Positions 8,763 to 17,272 of a stretch of DNA of 64,000 nucleotides are shown one piece after another. Below the pieces are notes generated by a model. It saw only the letters and a list, made by a program, of their open reading frames with translations, had not been told where the DNA came from and ran no database searches. The stretch lies in NCBI GenBank assembly GCA_964447155.1, contig CAYURM010000013.1:1-64000 (forward strand), given 5' to 3'. The DNA comes from SMBSF63 sp034003545 (GTDB taxonomy: Bacteria > Chloroflexota > Anaerolineae > Anaerolineales > Anaerolineaceae). Every line of letters starts with the position of its first letter. Position 1 is the stretch's first letter. A program made the translations under genes and the position numbers.

Positions 8763-9461
8763 ATGCACATCATCAGCAACAATAAAGCCATAAAAAGAAA
8801 AACCCGCATCGGTCAAATCACCACCCTGGCCGGCCTGGGCGTCCTCGCCGTCGGGTTTGTGCTCTCATTAAACACAGAAAACATCAATCTCTCTTTCGCA
8901 GCGCTTATTCTCGGCTTTGTCCTCACCCAAATTGCCATCTATCATGGCAACCGGTGGGGCAAATCTCCCCGTGAAGACGAGCTGCTGGTTAAAGGACTCA
9001 AAGGACTGGGAAAACAAACGACGCTGTATACCTTCACAACGCCTGTACCGTACCTGGTTGTCGGCCCGATGGGCGTATGGATCATCATTCCCTACTTCCA
9101 CGAAGGCACGATTACCTACAATGAAAAGAAAGGCCGCTGGCGTCAAAAAAGCAAAAATTGGTACATGCGCCTTTTCGGCCAGGCTGGCCTCGGCCGCCCC
9201 GATCAGGACGAAATCAACCAACGCACTAAACTGCAACAATATTTCAGAAAAAACCTGCCTGAAAATTTGCAGCCAGAAGTCAATGTCGCCCTTGTGTTTA
9301 CTGCCAAAAATGTCAAAGTAGAAGCCGCAGACGCACCGATCCCTACATTTGCCCTTGACAAAGTGAAGAGTTATTTACGAGCGATCCCCAAAGACGGCCC
9401 GGCAGATCCCGAGATCATGGCTGCCGTTAAAGAACTGTTCCCCAAGGAATCCATCTCCTGA
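8763..9461 (+). CDS. membrane protein with NERD-like domain
   Basis: 232 residues. Two hydrophobic segments (about 20-37 and 43-60) are followed by a soluble region whose core VVGPMGVWIIIPYFHEGTIT resembles the NERD nuclease-related fold (VVGPxGVFVIxxK). The acidic and lysine residues normally expected after the strand are replaced (IIPYF), so catalytic activity is doubtful. ATG at 8763 follows AAAGGA. It is probably co-transcribed with plsX and ends just before a perfect 18-bp hairpin. Confidence 0.75.
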   Translation: MHIISNNKAIKRKTRIGQITTLAGLGVLAVGFVLSLNTENINLSFAALILGFVLTQIAIYHGNRWGKSPREDELLVKGLKGLGKQTTLYTFTTPVPYLVVGPMGVWIIIPYFHEGTITYNEKKGRWRQKSKNWYMRLFGQAGLGRPDQDEINQRTKLQQYFRKNLPENLQPEVNVALVFTAKNVKVEAADAPIPTFALDKVKSYLRAIPKDGPADPEIMAAVKELFPKESIS

Positions 9462-9467
9462 GATACC

Positions 9468-9507
9468 CCCCCCGTAATGGCGGTGCCTGCACCGCCATTA
9501 CGGGGGG
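9468..9507 (+). terminator. perfect 18-bp hairpin downstream of the NERD-like gene
   Basis: CCCCCCGTAATGGCGGTG (9468-9485) is exactly complementary to CACCGCCATTACGGGGGG (9490-9507), loop CCTG. No T tract follows on either strand, so it is not a classical intrinsic terminator; it may protect the 3' end or be a small mobile palindrome. Confidence 0.5.
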
Positions 9508-9541
9508 ACCAACCAGTTTGCTCTTGACTGAAATATTTAAC

Positions 9542-9573
9542 AAAAAATCTCCCGCAAAAAAACTTGCGAGAGA
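9542..9573 (-). terminator. terminator of the scpB-rluB unit
   Basis: On the minus strand TCTCTCGC pairs with GCGGGAGA (one G-T pair) around a T-rich loop and is followed by six T residues. It lies about 135 bases beyond the rluB stop, with a dispersed repeat copy between. Confidence 0.7.
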
Positions 9574-9584
9574 CCGCCCCTCAC

Positions 9585-9696
9585 TTAACCTGAACTGTGT
9601 CTAATAGCATTAACGACTTTGATCTTTATAAACGCGCACCTATTCAGGCCTTGACGAATTCATTCGCCACGACATTAATCATTTCTGCGGCATCCG
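9585..9696. repeat. dispersed repeat family, copy A
   Basis: Begins TTAACCTGAAC, contains TTAACGACTTTGATCTTTAT, then ATTCAGGCCTTGACGAATTC, and ends near ATCATTTCTGC. It aligns over about 110 bases with copy B at 38212-38325. In this copy the central hairpin (TAACGAC/GTCGTTA) is partly lost. It lies between the NERD-like gene and rluB. Confidence 0.7.
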
Positions 9697-9708
9697 CTGC
9701 TCGGCAAC

Positions 9709-10476
9709 TTACGCTTGCCGCTTCTTCGGATATTTCGCTTTCCGCGGCGCAGCCTTCGCAGATCTGGCACTTTTCAATTCTGCTACTTCCTTATCTGTCA
9801 AAAATCGCCATTCACCCAACTTTAAATCGCCCAGCTCCAGCGTAGAAATCCGCGTGCGGATGATCCGTGATACCGGGAGGCCAATCCGGGCACCCACTTC
9901 GCGAATCTGCCGCTTTTTGCCCTCGCGCAGAATAATGCGCAGCCACGTGCCTTTCGCCGTCAGGCGTTCCACTTCTACCCGTGCCGGCAGCGTTCGGCTG
10001 CCGTCTTCCATCACAATTCCTCGGCGCCAACCCGCAAGCTGCTGCGAATCGGGTTTCTTTGCCACCAGAACGCGGTATTCCTTATCATGACGGTAACGAG
10101 GATGGGTCAAATGATTAGCCAGATCTCCATCATTCGTCATCAGGATCAAGCCCTCACTATCATAGTCCAGGCGGCCCACACAAAATAAATGTCCAGGGAC
10201 AGGAACCATTTCGCGAACGGTTGCGCGTTTCTCATATTCATCCTGATCCGAAAGCACACCGCGTGGTTTGTGAACCGCGACATAAATTTGATCTGTCTCC
10301 ACCTTATCGAGCTGCCGGCCATCAACAACGATCTTGTCACGCTGCATGTCAGCCTTCATCCCCAGGGTGGCAAGCTTTCCGTTTACCTCGACACGACCTT
10401 CGGCAATGATCGTTTCACAGAATCGCCGTGAGCCGTACCCCTGTTTGGCTAATATTTTTTGCAATCTTTCTTCCAT
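9709..10476 (-). CDS. 23S/16S rRNA pseudouridine synthase, RsuA/RluB family
   Basis: Isomerises uridine in rRNA. An N-terminal S4 RNA-binding domain (about residues 1-60: LQKILAKQGYGSRRFCE) is followed by the pseudouridine synthase domain with catalytic Asp in GRLDYDSEGL and the family stretch HKPRGVLSD. The basic C-terminal tail (RSAKAAPRKAKYPKKRQA) is common in RluB. 255 residues, normal. It follows scpB on the same strand with a gap of 51 bases; an scpB-rluB pairing is widespread in bacteria. Confidence 0.93.
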   Translation of the reverse strand: MEERLQKILAKQGYGSRRFCETIIAEGRVEVNGKLATLGMKADMQRDKIVVDGRQLDKVETDQIYVAVHKPRGVLSDQDEYEKRATVREMVPVPGHLFCVGRLDYDSEGLILMTNDGDLANHLTHPRYRHDKEYRVLVAKKPDSQQLAGWRRGIVMEDGSRTLPARVEVERLTAKGTWLRIILREGKKRQIREVGARIGLPVSRIIRTRISTLELGDLKLGEWRFLTDKEVAELKSARSAKAAPRKAKYPKKRQA

Positions 10477-10527
10477 TTTCCATCCATTCCAATCGAACGC
10501 GTTTTTTCGCGCATCTAAAAATTTAAA

Positions 10528-11097
10528 TCAGTCCTTTAATAAACCGTTATCCCCGACTTCTTCATCATCAGGCAGCGCAAAAGGAGGCAAGTCCTCTAAA
10601 GCAGCCAGCCCAAAATATTGCAGGAAATCCGCTGTCACCCCATACAATATGGGGCGACCAGGGCCTTCTGCCCGTCCCATTTCCTCGATCAGCCCCTTGC
10701 TTAACAGACTGCGCAGCACACCATCGCTGTTGACGCCGCGGATTGCATCAATCCCTGGCCGCGTTACCGGTTGATTGTAAGCCACAATCGCCAGGGCTTC
10801 CAGCGCTGCCCGGCTCAAACTGGAAGTGGATTCCAGCCCCAGGAAATGCTCAACAAGCTGCGCGTATTCCGGTGCGGTGGTCAACTGCACCTTGCCGCCA
10901 AAGCGCTGCACCCGCAGACCGCGCCCCTTGTCAAAACTGGCGCTCAATTTTTCCAGTTCCTTCTCAACCTTGTTTGGCGTACAGCCCAATGCTTCTGCCA
11001 AATACCCTGGCGAAACCGGACCGGCTGCCACAAAAAGCAATGCTTCCAATGCAGCTTGCAATACTACCGTTTCAGAATTCGATATTTGTTCACTCAT
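10528..11097 (-). CDS. scpB: segregation and condensation protein ScpB
   Basis: Winged-helix partner of the SMC-ScpA complex in chromosome condensation. The two tandem winged-helix units are seen in EALLFVAAGPVSPGYLAEAL (about 14-33) and LEALAIVAYNQPVTRPGIDAI (about 98-118), the latter a family hallmark, followed by GVNSDGVLRSLLSKGLIEE. 189 residues. The usual neighbour scpA is absent; a lipoprotein gene lies immediately upstream on the opposite strand, so the two are divergently transcribed. Confidence 0.93.
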   Translation of the reverse strand: MSEQISNSETVVLQAALEALLFVAAGPVSPGYLAEALGCTPNKVEKELEKLSASFDKGRGLRVQRFGGKVQLTTAPEYAQLVEHFLGLESTSSLSRAALEALAIVAYNQPVTRPGIDAIRGVNSDGVLRSLLSKGLIEEMGRAEGPGRPILYGVTADFLQYFGLAALEDLPPFALPDDEEVGDNGLLKD

Positions 11098-11155
11098 GCT
11101 ATAATTGACCTGTTTGCTTCACATCCTAAAAAATATTAACGAGAGCCTCTGTTCT

Positions 11156-11695
11156 ATGACAAAACATACTTCGTTTTTGAAAATTTTATTACTGGGCTTA
11201 CTGGTACTCGCCAGCATCTCCTGCACGCTGGGCGCTGTCCTGAACCCGGAACCAACGCCCCTCCCTGCTTTCACCCCGCCCCCACCACCGGTGGATGCGG
11301 ACGGCCCGATTTTCACCTATTCCCTCACGGAAAACCAGTTGAATGAATACGCTGCAGCGGGCTTGCAGAACAACCCGGAGGCACCCTTCAAAGACCTGGT
11401 AATCACCCTTCCCGAAGGGCTGATCGATATTACCGGTCAATTTGAACAACCGCCCCTCAAAGCACAACTTCATCTCATCGCCAGACCCTACACAGATGGG
11501 GCCGGTAGTCTCAAAATTGAAGTGATCAAGGCCGATCTGGGACCCCTCCCTGTTGGGAACGAAATGCTGAAAACCATCTCAACCTATATCGAAGAAATTC
11601 TGTCATCTTCAATGAAATCGGTCAGCGGGGACTATCGCATTGATTCCATACTCATTACTCAACGTGTGCTCACCATAACCGGCCAACAACGCTAA
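11156..11695 (+). CDS. lipoprotein, unknown function
   Basis: 179 residues. A signal peptide with hydrophobic core LLLGLLVLA ends in a lipobox (ASISC), giving an acylated Cys near residue 23. A Pro-rich linker (PAFTPPPPPV) follows, then a domain of about 140 residues that I do not recognise; its alternating beta strands and final basic segment suggest a small lipid- or substrate-binding fold, which is inference. ATG at 11156 gives a proper signal peptide; the longer frame from 11105 does not. TATAAT at 11100-11105 may be its -10. A second lipoprotein gene follows. Confidence 0.75.
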   Translation: MTKHTSFLKILLLGLLVLASISCTLGAVLNPEPTPLPAFTPPPPPVDADGPIFTYSLTENQLNEYAAAGLQNNPEAPFKDLVITLPEGLIDITGQFEQPPLKAQLHLIARPYTDGAGSLKIEVIKADLGPLPVGNEMLKTISTYIEEILSSSMKSVSGDYRIDSILITQRVLTITGQQR

Positions 11696-11752
11696 CCTGT
11701 TTCCGGCGAACAATAGGTGATTATACCCGATTAAGTAAAAAATCCATGTAAC

Positions 11753-13384
11753 ATGAAAACTTTGACAGCGCAAACATCAAAAAAATATTCATATCACCGC
11801 AATCTCGCCGGAATAAGCCTGCTTCTTCTGCTTTTCGTTCTATTGTCGTCATGCGTATCCTTCCCTCAGGAAACCGGTGGGAACAATATCACCGTCCAGA
11901 TCGAAGCGGATGGAACAACGAAATCCATAGCCATCCCCTCGGGTATCACCGTCCAGGCTGCCCTGGATCAAGCCGGGATTACCATCACCAGCCTCGACCG
12001 CATCATCCCGCCTTCGCAAACCCTGCTCACCAAACCCACCACTATCGTCCTCACGCGCGTTACAGAACGTTTCGAGATAGAAGAACAGATCATCCCCTTC
12101 CAGCGCCAAACTGTACGCAACGAATCCCTGCCCGAAGGCCAAACCCTCCTCATCCAGCCCGGCATCAATGGCATCCAGCAAATCACCTACCGCATCGTCG
12201 AAGAAGACGGCCTGGAAACCGCAAATACGATCTTTAAATCTGTCAGCCTGTCAGACCCGCTGCCGGAGATTATCATGGTCGGCGTGCAAACCCCCTTCAC
12301 GGCCATTCCCATCGCAGGAACCCTGGTGTACCTCACTGCGGGCAACGCCTGGATCATGGAAGGCACCACCGGCGAGCGCCGCCCGCTGATCACCACTGGC
12401 GACCTGGATGGCCGCGTTTTCTCCCTTTCCTCCGATGGTGAGTGGCTGCTCTATACGCGCGGCGCAGAGGAAGATGATGACTACATCAACGACCTGTGGG
12501 CGCTGGAAGTCAACCGCGATCCCCTCAAACCCATTTATATGCGCGTGGATAACGTCATCCACTTCGCTGACTGGGTTCCCGGCACCTCCAGCCTCAAGGT
12601 CGCCTACTCCACCGTCGAACCGCGTGAAATCGCGCCCGGCTGGCAGGCCAACAACGACCTGCAAACCATCACGATCAACCCCAATGGCATTGTCCTCAAC
12701 CAGAGTGAAATCATTGAAGCCAACTCCGGCGGCATCTATGGCTGGTGGGGTACCAATTTCGCCTGGTCCAACGACGGCGAATACCTCGCCTTCACTCGCC
12801 CGGACAGCATCGGCGTGGTTGACCTGGAAAACGGCGCATTTATCGACCTGATCGACTTAATTCCCCTTCAAACCCGCAGTGATTGGGCCTGGGTGCCCGG
12901 CCTCGGCTGGTCGCCAGACAGCGCGGTGCTGTACACCGTCAATCATGCCCCCATGTCTGGCCTGTCCAGCAATGAGATGTCCCCCCTGTTTGACCTGACC
13001 GCCATCACCCTCGATGAAAGCCTCGAAATCCCTCTCGCCACACAAAGCGGCATGTTCGCTTATCCGGTTCCCTCCCCCAGGCTGGACGGTTCCCGTTTCA
13101 TGATCGCCTATTTACAGGCCGTTTTCCCTGAGCAAAGCGAAACCAGCCGCTACCGCTTGATGCTCATGGATCGTGACGGCTCCAATCGCCAGAACATCTT
13201 TCCACCTGAAGGCGCCCCCGGCCTTGAACCCCAATCCATCGTCTGGAGCAAATCCTTTGAAGAAGACTCGCTCCCCTGGCTGGCCCTCATCTACCAGGGG
13301 AACCTCTGGCTTGTCAATCCTGCAACCAATCAGGCCAAACAAATCACGGGGGACGGATCCATTGGTAGAATTGACTGGAAGTAA
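11753..13384 (+). CDS. lipoprotein with DUF348/G5-like N-terminus and beta-propeller
   Basis: 543 residues. The signal sequence ends in the lipobox LLSSC (Cys near 34). About 45-100 resembles DUF348 (IPSGITVQAALDQAGI), about 103-175 resembles a G5 domain (GINGIQQITYRIVEEDG), and the rest has repeats such as SLSSDGEWLLYT, FAWSNDGEYLAFTRP and GLGWSPDSAVLYT, typical of TolB/WD40-like propellers. In Firmicutes DUF348-G5 proteins act on or bind the cell wall; here no catalytic domain follows. It is predicted to be extracytoplasmic and membrane anchored. ATG at 11753 lies 57 bases after the preceding lipoprotein. Confidence 0.8.
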   Translation: MKTLTAQTSKKYSYHRNLAGISLLLLLFVLLSSCVSFPQETGGNNITVQIEADGTTKSIAIPSGITVQAALDQAGITITSLDRIIPPSQTLLTKPTTIVLTRVTERFEIEEQIIPFQRQTVRNESLPEGQTLLIQPGINGIQQITYRIVEEDGLETANTIFKSVSLSDPLPEIIMVGVQTPFTAIPIAGTLVYLTAGNAWIMEGTTGERRPLITTGDLDGRVFSLSSDGEWLLYTRGAEEDDDYINDLWALEVNRDPLKPIYMRVDNVIHFADWVPGTSSLKVAYSTVEPREIAPGWQANNDLQTITINPNGIVLNQSEIIEANSGGIYGWWGTNFAWSNDGEYLAFTRPDSIGVVDLENGAFIDLIDLIPLQTRSDWAWVPGLGWSPDSAVLYTVNHAPMSGLSSNEMSPLFDLTAITLDESLEIPLATQSGMFAYPVPSPRLDGSRFMIAYLQAVFPEQSETSRYRLMLMDRDGSNRQNIFPPEGAPGLEPQSIVWSKSFEEDSLPWLALIYQGNLWLVNPATNQAKQITGDGSIGRIDWK

Positions 13385-13430
13385 TTGTCCATTTATTCAG
13401 GCACACAATCAAGATAACTGAGGTATTTGA

Positions 13431-14390
13431 ATGAGAATTTTAATCTCTGGCGCAGCAGGTTTTTTGGGTTCCCACCTTTGTGAACGTATGTTGAATGAGG
13501 GCCACAGCGTCATTGGCATGGATAACTTCATCACTGGCAATCCGGACAACCTGGCCCATCTGGCAAATAACCAGAATTTTTCTTTCATCCGTCACGATGT
13601 CGCCAATTTTATCTTCGTGCCCGGTAAAGTGGATGCCGTCATGCATTTTGCCTCTCCTGCCAGCCCCAACCCTGCCTCACCCTATGGCTATACGAATTTA
13701 CCCATTCAAACCATGAAAGCCGGCGCATTAGGCACCCACAATACCCTCGGTGTCGCCCGCGCGCATGATGCCCGCTACCTGCTCGCTTCCACCAGCGAAA
13801 TCTATGGCGACCCCCTGGAGCACCCTCAGAAAGAAACCTACTGGGGCCACGCAGACCCAGTCGGGGTTCGTTCGGTCTATGACGAAGCTAAACGCTTTGC
13901 TGAAGCCTTGACCATGGCTTACCACCGCTACCACGGCTTGAATACCCACATCGTACGTATCTTTAACACCTACGGCCCGCGTATGCGCCTTGACGATGGC
14001 CGTGTTGTGCCCAATTTTATCCAGCAGGCCTTACGGGGCGAGCCGCTCACCATCTTTGGGGATGGTGCTCAAACCAGAAGCTTCTGTTATGTCAGCGATC
14101 TTCTTGAAGGCATCTACCGCCTGCTCCTTTCCGAAGAACATTACCCTGTCAATATCGGCAACCCGCAGGAAACCAGCATCCTGGACTTTGCCTACACCAT
14201 CAACCGCATCACCGAAAATCCCGCCGACGTCATCTTCAAACCGGCCAAACGCCTCGGCGACGACCCCCAACGCCGCCAACCAGACATCACGCGCGCCGGC
14301 ACGATTCTCGAATGGGAGCCGCAAATCTCGCTTGAAGAGGGCATCCGCGCCACCATTCCCTATTTTCGTCAAAAACTAGGACTGGACTGA
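13431..14390 (+). CDS. NAD-dependent epimerase, UDP-glucuronate decarboxylase type
   Basis: Extended SDR enzyme likely to make UDP-xylose or a related sugar nucleotide. The Rossmann motif is GAAGFLG (residues 7-13); the catalytic set is T121/S122 with Y150 and K154 (SVYDEAKRF); RIFNTYGPRM and QTRSFCYVSDLL match UXS enzymes. 319 residues, a normal length for the soluble bacterial form. The SD is a purine run before ATG 13431. It is followed one base later by a GtrA-type membrane protein, fitting a role in surface glycans. The exact substrate is inferred from resemblance. Confidence 0.88.
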   Translation: MRILISGAAGFLGSHLCERMLNEGHSVIGMDNFITGNPDNLAHLANNQNFSFIRHDVANFIFVPGKVDAVMHFASPASPNPASPYGYTNLPIQTMKAGALGTHNTLGVARAHDARYLLASTSEIYGDPLEHPQKETYWGHADPVGVRSVYDEAKRFAEALTMAYHRYHGLNTHIVRIFNTYGPRMRLDDGRVVPNFIQQALRGEPLTIFGDGAQTRSFCYVSDLLEGIYRLLLSEEHYPVNIGNPQETSILDFAYTINRITENPADVIFKPAKRLGDDPQRRQPDITRAGTILEWEPQISLEEGIRATIPYFRQKLGLD

Positions 14391-14391
14391 T

Positions 14392-14871
14392 ATGATTTTG
14401 ACGGACAAAAAAGAACGTACCCGTTTCCTGCGCTTTGCTGTAGTAGGGGCCATCGGCGCAGTTGTAGACTTCGGCATTCTGAATCTGCTCCTTTTCCTGG
14501 GTGTATCCTACCTCATCTCAGCCACCATTTCTTTCATTGCCGCTGTCTTAAACAACTTCACCTGGAATCGCCACTGGACCTATCCTGATTCGCGCTCCAA
14601 ACCCATCTCACAACAGCTCACCCAGTTCGCCGTGATCAACGTCATCGGCATCGGCATCCGCATTCCCCTGCTGGCCGTCCTGGAGAAATTCCTCGTCCAT
14701 CAGGCAAGAATCTTCATCCCCGACGGATTTTGGGTATTTACCGCCGAAAAACTGGCCCAGAACCTCGGCCTTGCCATCGCCATCCTCGTCGTCATGTTAT
14801 GGAATTTCTTCGCCAACCGTCTGTGGACCTATAACGATGTGGATAAAACGAAACACGCAGCCGCGCCCTGA
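14392..14871 (+). CDS. GtrA family membrane protein
   Basis: 159 residues with four hydrophobic segments (about 17-35, 39-58, 82-100 and 126-145), the GtrA layout; FAVVGAIGAVVDFGILNLL and NNFTWNRHWTYPD are family-like. Members are thought to help move lipid-linked sugars across the membrane. ATG at 14392 is one base after the epimerase stop, so the two are coupled. The last codons (AAAP-stop) lie in the first unit of the 49-bp tandem array, and the TGA stop is the array's own CCCTGAG; insertion or expansion of the array may have set the present C-terminus. Confidence 0.9.
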   Translation: MILTDKKERTRFLRFAVVGAIGAVVDFGILNLLLFLGVSYLISATISFIAAVLNNFTWNRHWTYPDSRSKPISQQLTQFAVINVIGIGIRIPLLAVLEKFLVHQARIFIPDGFWVFTAEKLAQNLGLAIAILVVMLWNFFANRLWTYNDVDKTKHAAAP

Positions 14872-15426
14872 GTTTGTCGAAGGGTGTACAAACTACAGCA
14901 AACGCACTACCCGCGCCCTGAGCTTGTCGAAGGGTGTACAACTACAGCAAACGCACTACCCGCACCCTGAGCTTGTCGAAGGGTGTACAACTACAGCAAA
15001 CGCACTACCCGCACCCTGAGCTTGTCGAAGGGTGTACAACTACAGCAAACGTACTACCCGCGCCCTGAGCTTGTCAAAGGGTGTACAACTACAGCAAACG
15101 TACTACCCGCGCCCTGAGCTTGTCGAAGGGTGTACAACTACAGCAAACGTACTACCCGCGCCCTGAGCTTGTCGAAGGGTGTACAACTACAGCAAACGTA
15201 CTACCCGCGCCCTGAGCTTGTCGAAGGGTGTACAACTACAGCAAACGTACTACCCGCGCCCTGAGCTTGTCNNNNNNNNNNNNNNNNNNNNNNNNNNNNN
15301 NNNNNNNNNNNNNNNNNNNNNNNNNNNNNNNNNNNNNNNNNNNNNNNNNNNNNNNNNNNNNNNNNNNNNNNAGGGTGTACAACTACAGCAAACGTACTAC
15401 CCGCGCCCTGAGCTTGTCGAAGGGTG
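14863..15426. repeat. 49-bp tandem array, interrupted by an assembly gap
   Basis: Units of 49 bp (first one 50), each with core GCGCCCTGAGCTTGTCGAAG followed by GGTGTACAACTACAGCAAAC and a TACTACCC end. The core AGGGTG recurs at 14881, 14931, 14980, 15029, 15078, 15127, 15176, 15225, 15372 and 15421. Early units have GCAC/CGCACT variants, later ones CGTACT. Within the core, CCCT pairs with AGGG to form a short hairpin. Units are contiguous, with no unique spacers, so this is not CRISPR. The true copy number is unknown because of the gap. Confidence 0.95.
15272..15371. other. assembly gap, exactly 100 N
   Basis: One hundred N inside the tandem array: a conventional placeholder for a scaffold gap of unknown size. 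Its length happens to be 2 x 49 + 2, so the array stays in phase across it; this should not be read as proof that two units are missing. Confidence 0.97.
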
Positions 15427-15464
15427 CACGGCTATAGAAAAAAACAACGCCTTAAGGATGAAAA

Positions 15465-16700
15465 ATGAACGCAGAGAACGAACTCTCCATTATCGGCCCG
15501 GACGATGAACGCTATCGCTCCGACCCGGACAAACCCACAGGGCCTGTAGGGGTTCGCTCCTTGCAGGAATTGATCGAACGCGCCACCCATTTTGCTGTCA
15601 GCACCCCCACTACCGCAGATGATTCCGGCGTCGCTGAAATCTATGCCTTCCCTTTCCTCGGCATCGTCAGTCAGGACGACATGAAACTCGCCCTCCTGCT
15701 CAATTTGATCAACCCCATTATTGGCGGTGTCCTTTTGATCGGCCCGCGCGGCACAGCCAAAACCACTGCTGCCCGCAGTCTGCTTGACCTTCTTCCCGAC
15801 ACCGAACGCTCACTCTGCCAATACGGCTGTTTGCCCCATGACATCGAAACTGGCGGCATGGATGCCGTCTGCCCCGAATGTGCCCGAAAATATGGCGAAG
15901 GCGAACCCATCTCCCAAACAGAACATGCTCACCTTGTCGAACTGCCCCTGAATGCCCGCCTGGAAGATGTGGTTGGCGGCATAGACGACCGTGCCAGCAT
16001 TCACCATCGTCTGCGACTCAAACGCGGCATCCTCGCCCAGGCTGACCAGAACATCCTCTACGTCGATGAAGTCAACCTCCTGCCAGACGAAATCGTCGAT
16101 GCCATCCTCGACGCCGCCGCCATGGGCCGGTACACCGTGCGCCGCGGACCGATGGCGGCCACCTACCGCGCCAATTTCACCCTGGTTGGTTCAATGAACC
16201 CCGAAGAAGGCAACCTGCGCCCCCAAATTCTGGACCGCTTTGGACTACGCGTCATCGTCCGCGGACTGGATACCCCGCAAGACCGCCAGAATGCCTACCT
16301 GCGTGCCGTTTCCTTCCGCAACAATCCCCTCTCCCTGATCAATCAATATCGCGATGCCACCGAACAATTGAGAGACGAGATCATCTTTGCCCGTAAGCGA
16401 CTGTCAAAAGTATCCGTCCCCGAAAAGATTTTCAATGTCGGGCTAAGCTTGATCCACGATTTAAAAATCGACTCCCTGCGGGCAGAGATCACCCTTTTTG
16501 AAGCTGCACGCGCCCACGCTGCCGCGGACGATAGAGACGAAGTCACCCTCGAAGACCTGCAAAGGGTAGCACCCCTGGCCCTGCGTTTGCGTAAATCTCC
16601 CTATATCGAAAGCTACCTGCGCGAGCGAATTACCGAAGACCAAACTGTGACAGAAGCAATGCAAGCCGTTCTCGCCAATCTTGGCAAGGAAACCAGATAA
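15465..16700 (+). CDS. magnesium-chelatase subunit I-like AAA+ ATPase
   Basis: 411 residues. Walker A GPRGTAKT (93-100), Walker B ILYVDEVNLL, sensor region TLVGSMNPEEG and arginine stretch LDRFGLRV match the BchI/ChlI/MoxR branch of AAA+ proteins. An insert holds four cysteines (C118, C122, C136, C139; CQYGC and CPEC), a likely zinc site. No chelatase D or H subunit gene, and no other chlorophyll or cobalamin gene, is in the window, so a chaperone-like role is as likely as metal chelation. ATG at 15465 follows AAGGA. It overlaps rsmD by one base. Confidence 0.88.
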   Translation: MNAENELSIIGPDDERYRSDPDKPTGPVGVRSLQELIERATHFAVSTPTTADDSGVAEIYAFPFLGIVSQDDMKLALLLNLINPIIGGVLLIGPRGTAKTTAARSLLDLLPDTERSLCQYGCLPHDIETGGMDAVCPECARKYGEGEPISQTEHAHLVELPLNARLEDVVGGIDDRASIHHRLRLKRGILAQADQNILYVDEVNLLPDEIVDAILDAAAMGRYTVRRGPMAATYRANFTLVGSMNPEEGNLRPQILDRFGLRVIVRGLDTPQDRQNAYLRAVSFRNNPLSLINQYRDATEQLRDEIIFARKRLSKVSVPEKIFNVGLSLIHDLKIDSLRAEITLFEAARAHAAADDRDEVTLEDLQRVAPLALRLRKSPYIESYLRERITEDQTVTEAMQAVLANLGKETR

Positions 16701-17272
16701 TGCCCACCCCGCGCATCATCGCCGGCACCGCGCGCGGCCTCAGGCTGCACGACGTTCCCGGAACCGTCACCCGCCCCATCACAGACCGGGTCAAAGAAGC
16801 CCTCTACAACATCCTCGGTGGTGATATTCAGGACGCCGCCATGCTCGATCTGTTTGGCGGCACCGGCAGCGTCGGCATCGAAGCCCTCAGCCGCGGAGCC
16901 AGCTTTGTCCGCTTTTGTGACAAAGACCGCGGCGCCTATGCCACCATCCAGCATAACCTCAAACACACCCGCCTCGCCCATCTGGCCGAAGTGCGCAACA
17001 TGGACGCCTACCACCTCCTCCGTCAACCCCCGGATCGCCAGTTTGAGTACATCTACATTGCGCCGCCGCAATACAAGCAAATGTGGATCGACGCCCTCCA
17101 GGAACTGGACAAAAATGCCGGCTGGATGACAGAAGATGCCTGGGTTATCGTCCAGATCCACCCCGTTGAATTTGTTGACCACCTGAAATTTGAAACCTTC
17201 ACCGAATTTGAACAGCGCCGCTACGGCTCCACCCTGCTCATCTTCTACGAGCGCAACATACCGGAAAATTAA
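16700..17272 (+). CDS. rsmD: 16S rRNA (guanine966-N2)-methyltransferase, RsmD family
   Basis: SAM-dependent methylation of G966 in 16S rRNA. Family motifs: RIIAGTARG at the N-terminus, PITDRVKEALYNIL, and the SAM loop LDLFGGTGSVGIEALSRGA. The usual catalytic (N/D)PPY/F is read here as APPQY (IAPPQY), so the first position of the motif is Ala. 190 residues, normal. The start overlaps the upstream ATPase stop by one base (TAATG). In many bacteria rsmD stands beside coaD; here coaD is 37 kb away, behind recG. Confidence 0.88.
   Translation: MPTPRIIAGTARGLRLHDVPGTVTRPITDRVKEALYNILGGDIQDAAMLDLFGGTGSVGIEALSRGASFVRFCDKDRGAYATIQHNLKHTRLAHLAEVRNMDAYHLLRQPPDRQFEYIYIAPPQYKQMWIDALQELDKNAGWMTEDAWVIVQIHPVEFVDHLKFETFTEFEQRRYGSTLLIFYERNIPEN

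Noticed and set aside
14863..15426. CRISPR array
   Set aside because: Units are contiguous 49-bp copies with no unique spacers, and no cas gene is present.
14771..15508. Open frames across the tandem array giving repeated ALSLSKG / PELVEG peptides
   Set aside because: They are translations of the 49-bp DNA repeat (some across N), lack start signals, and such peptides are a known artefact of this repeat type.
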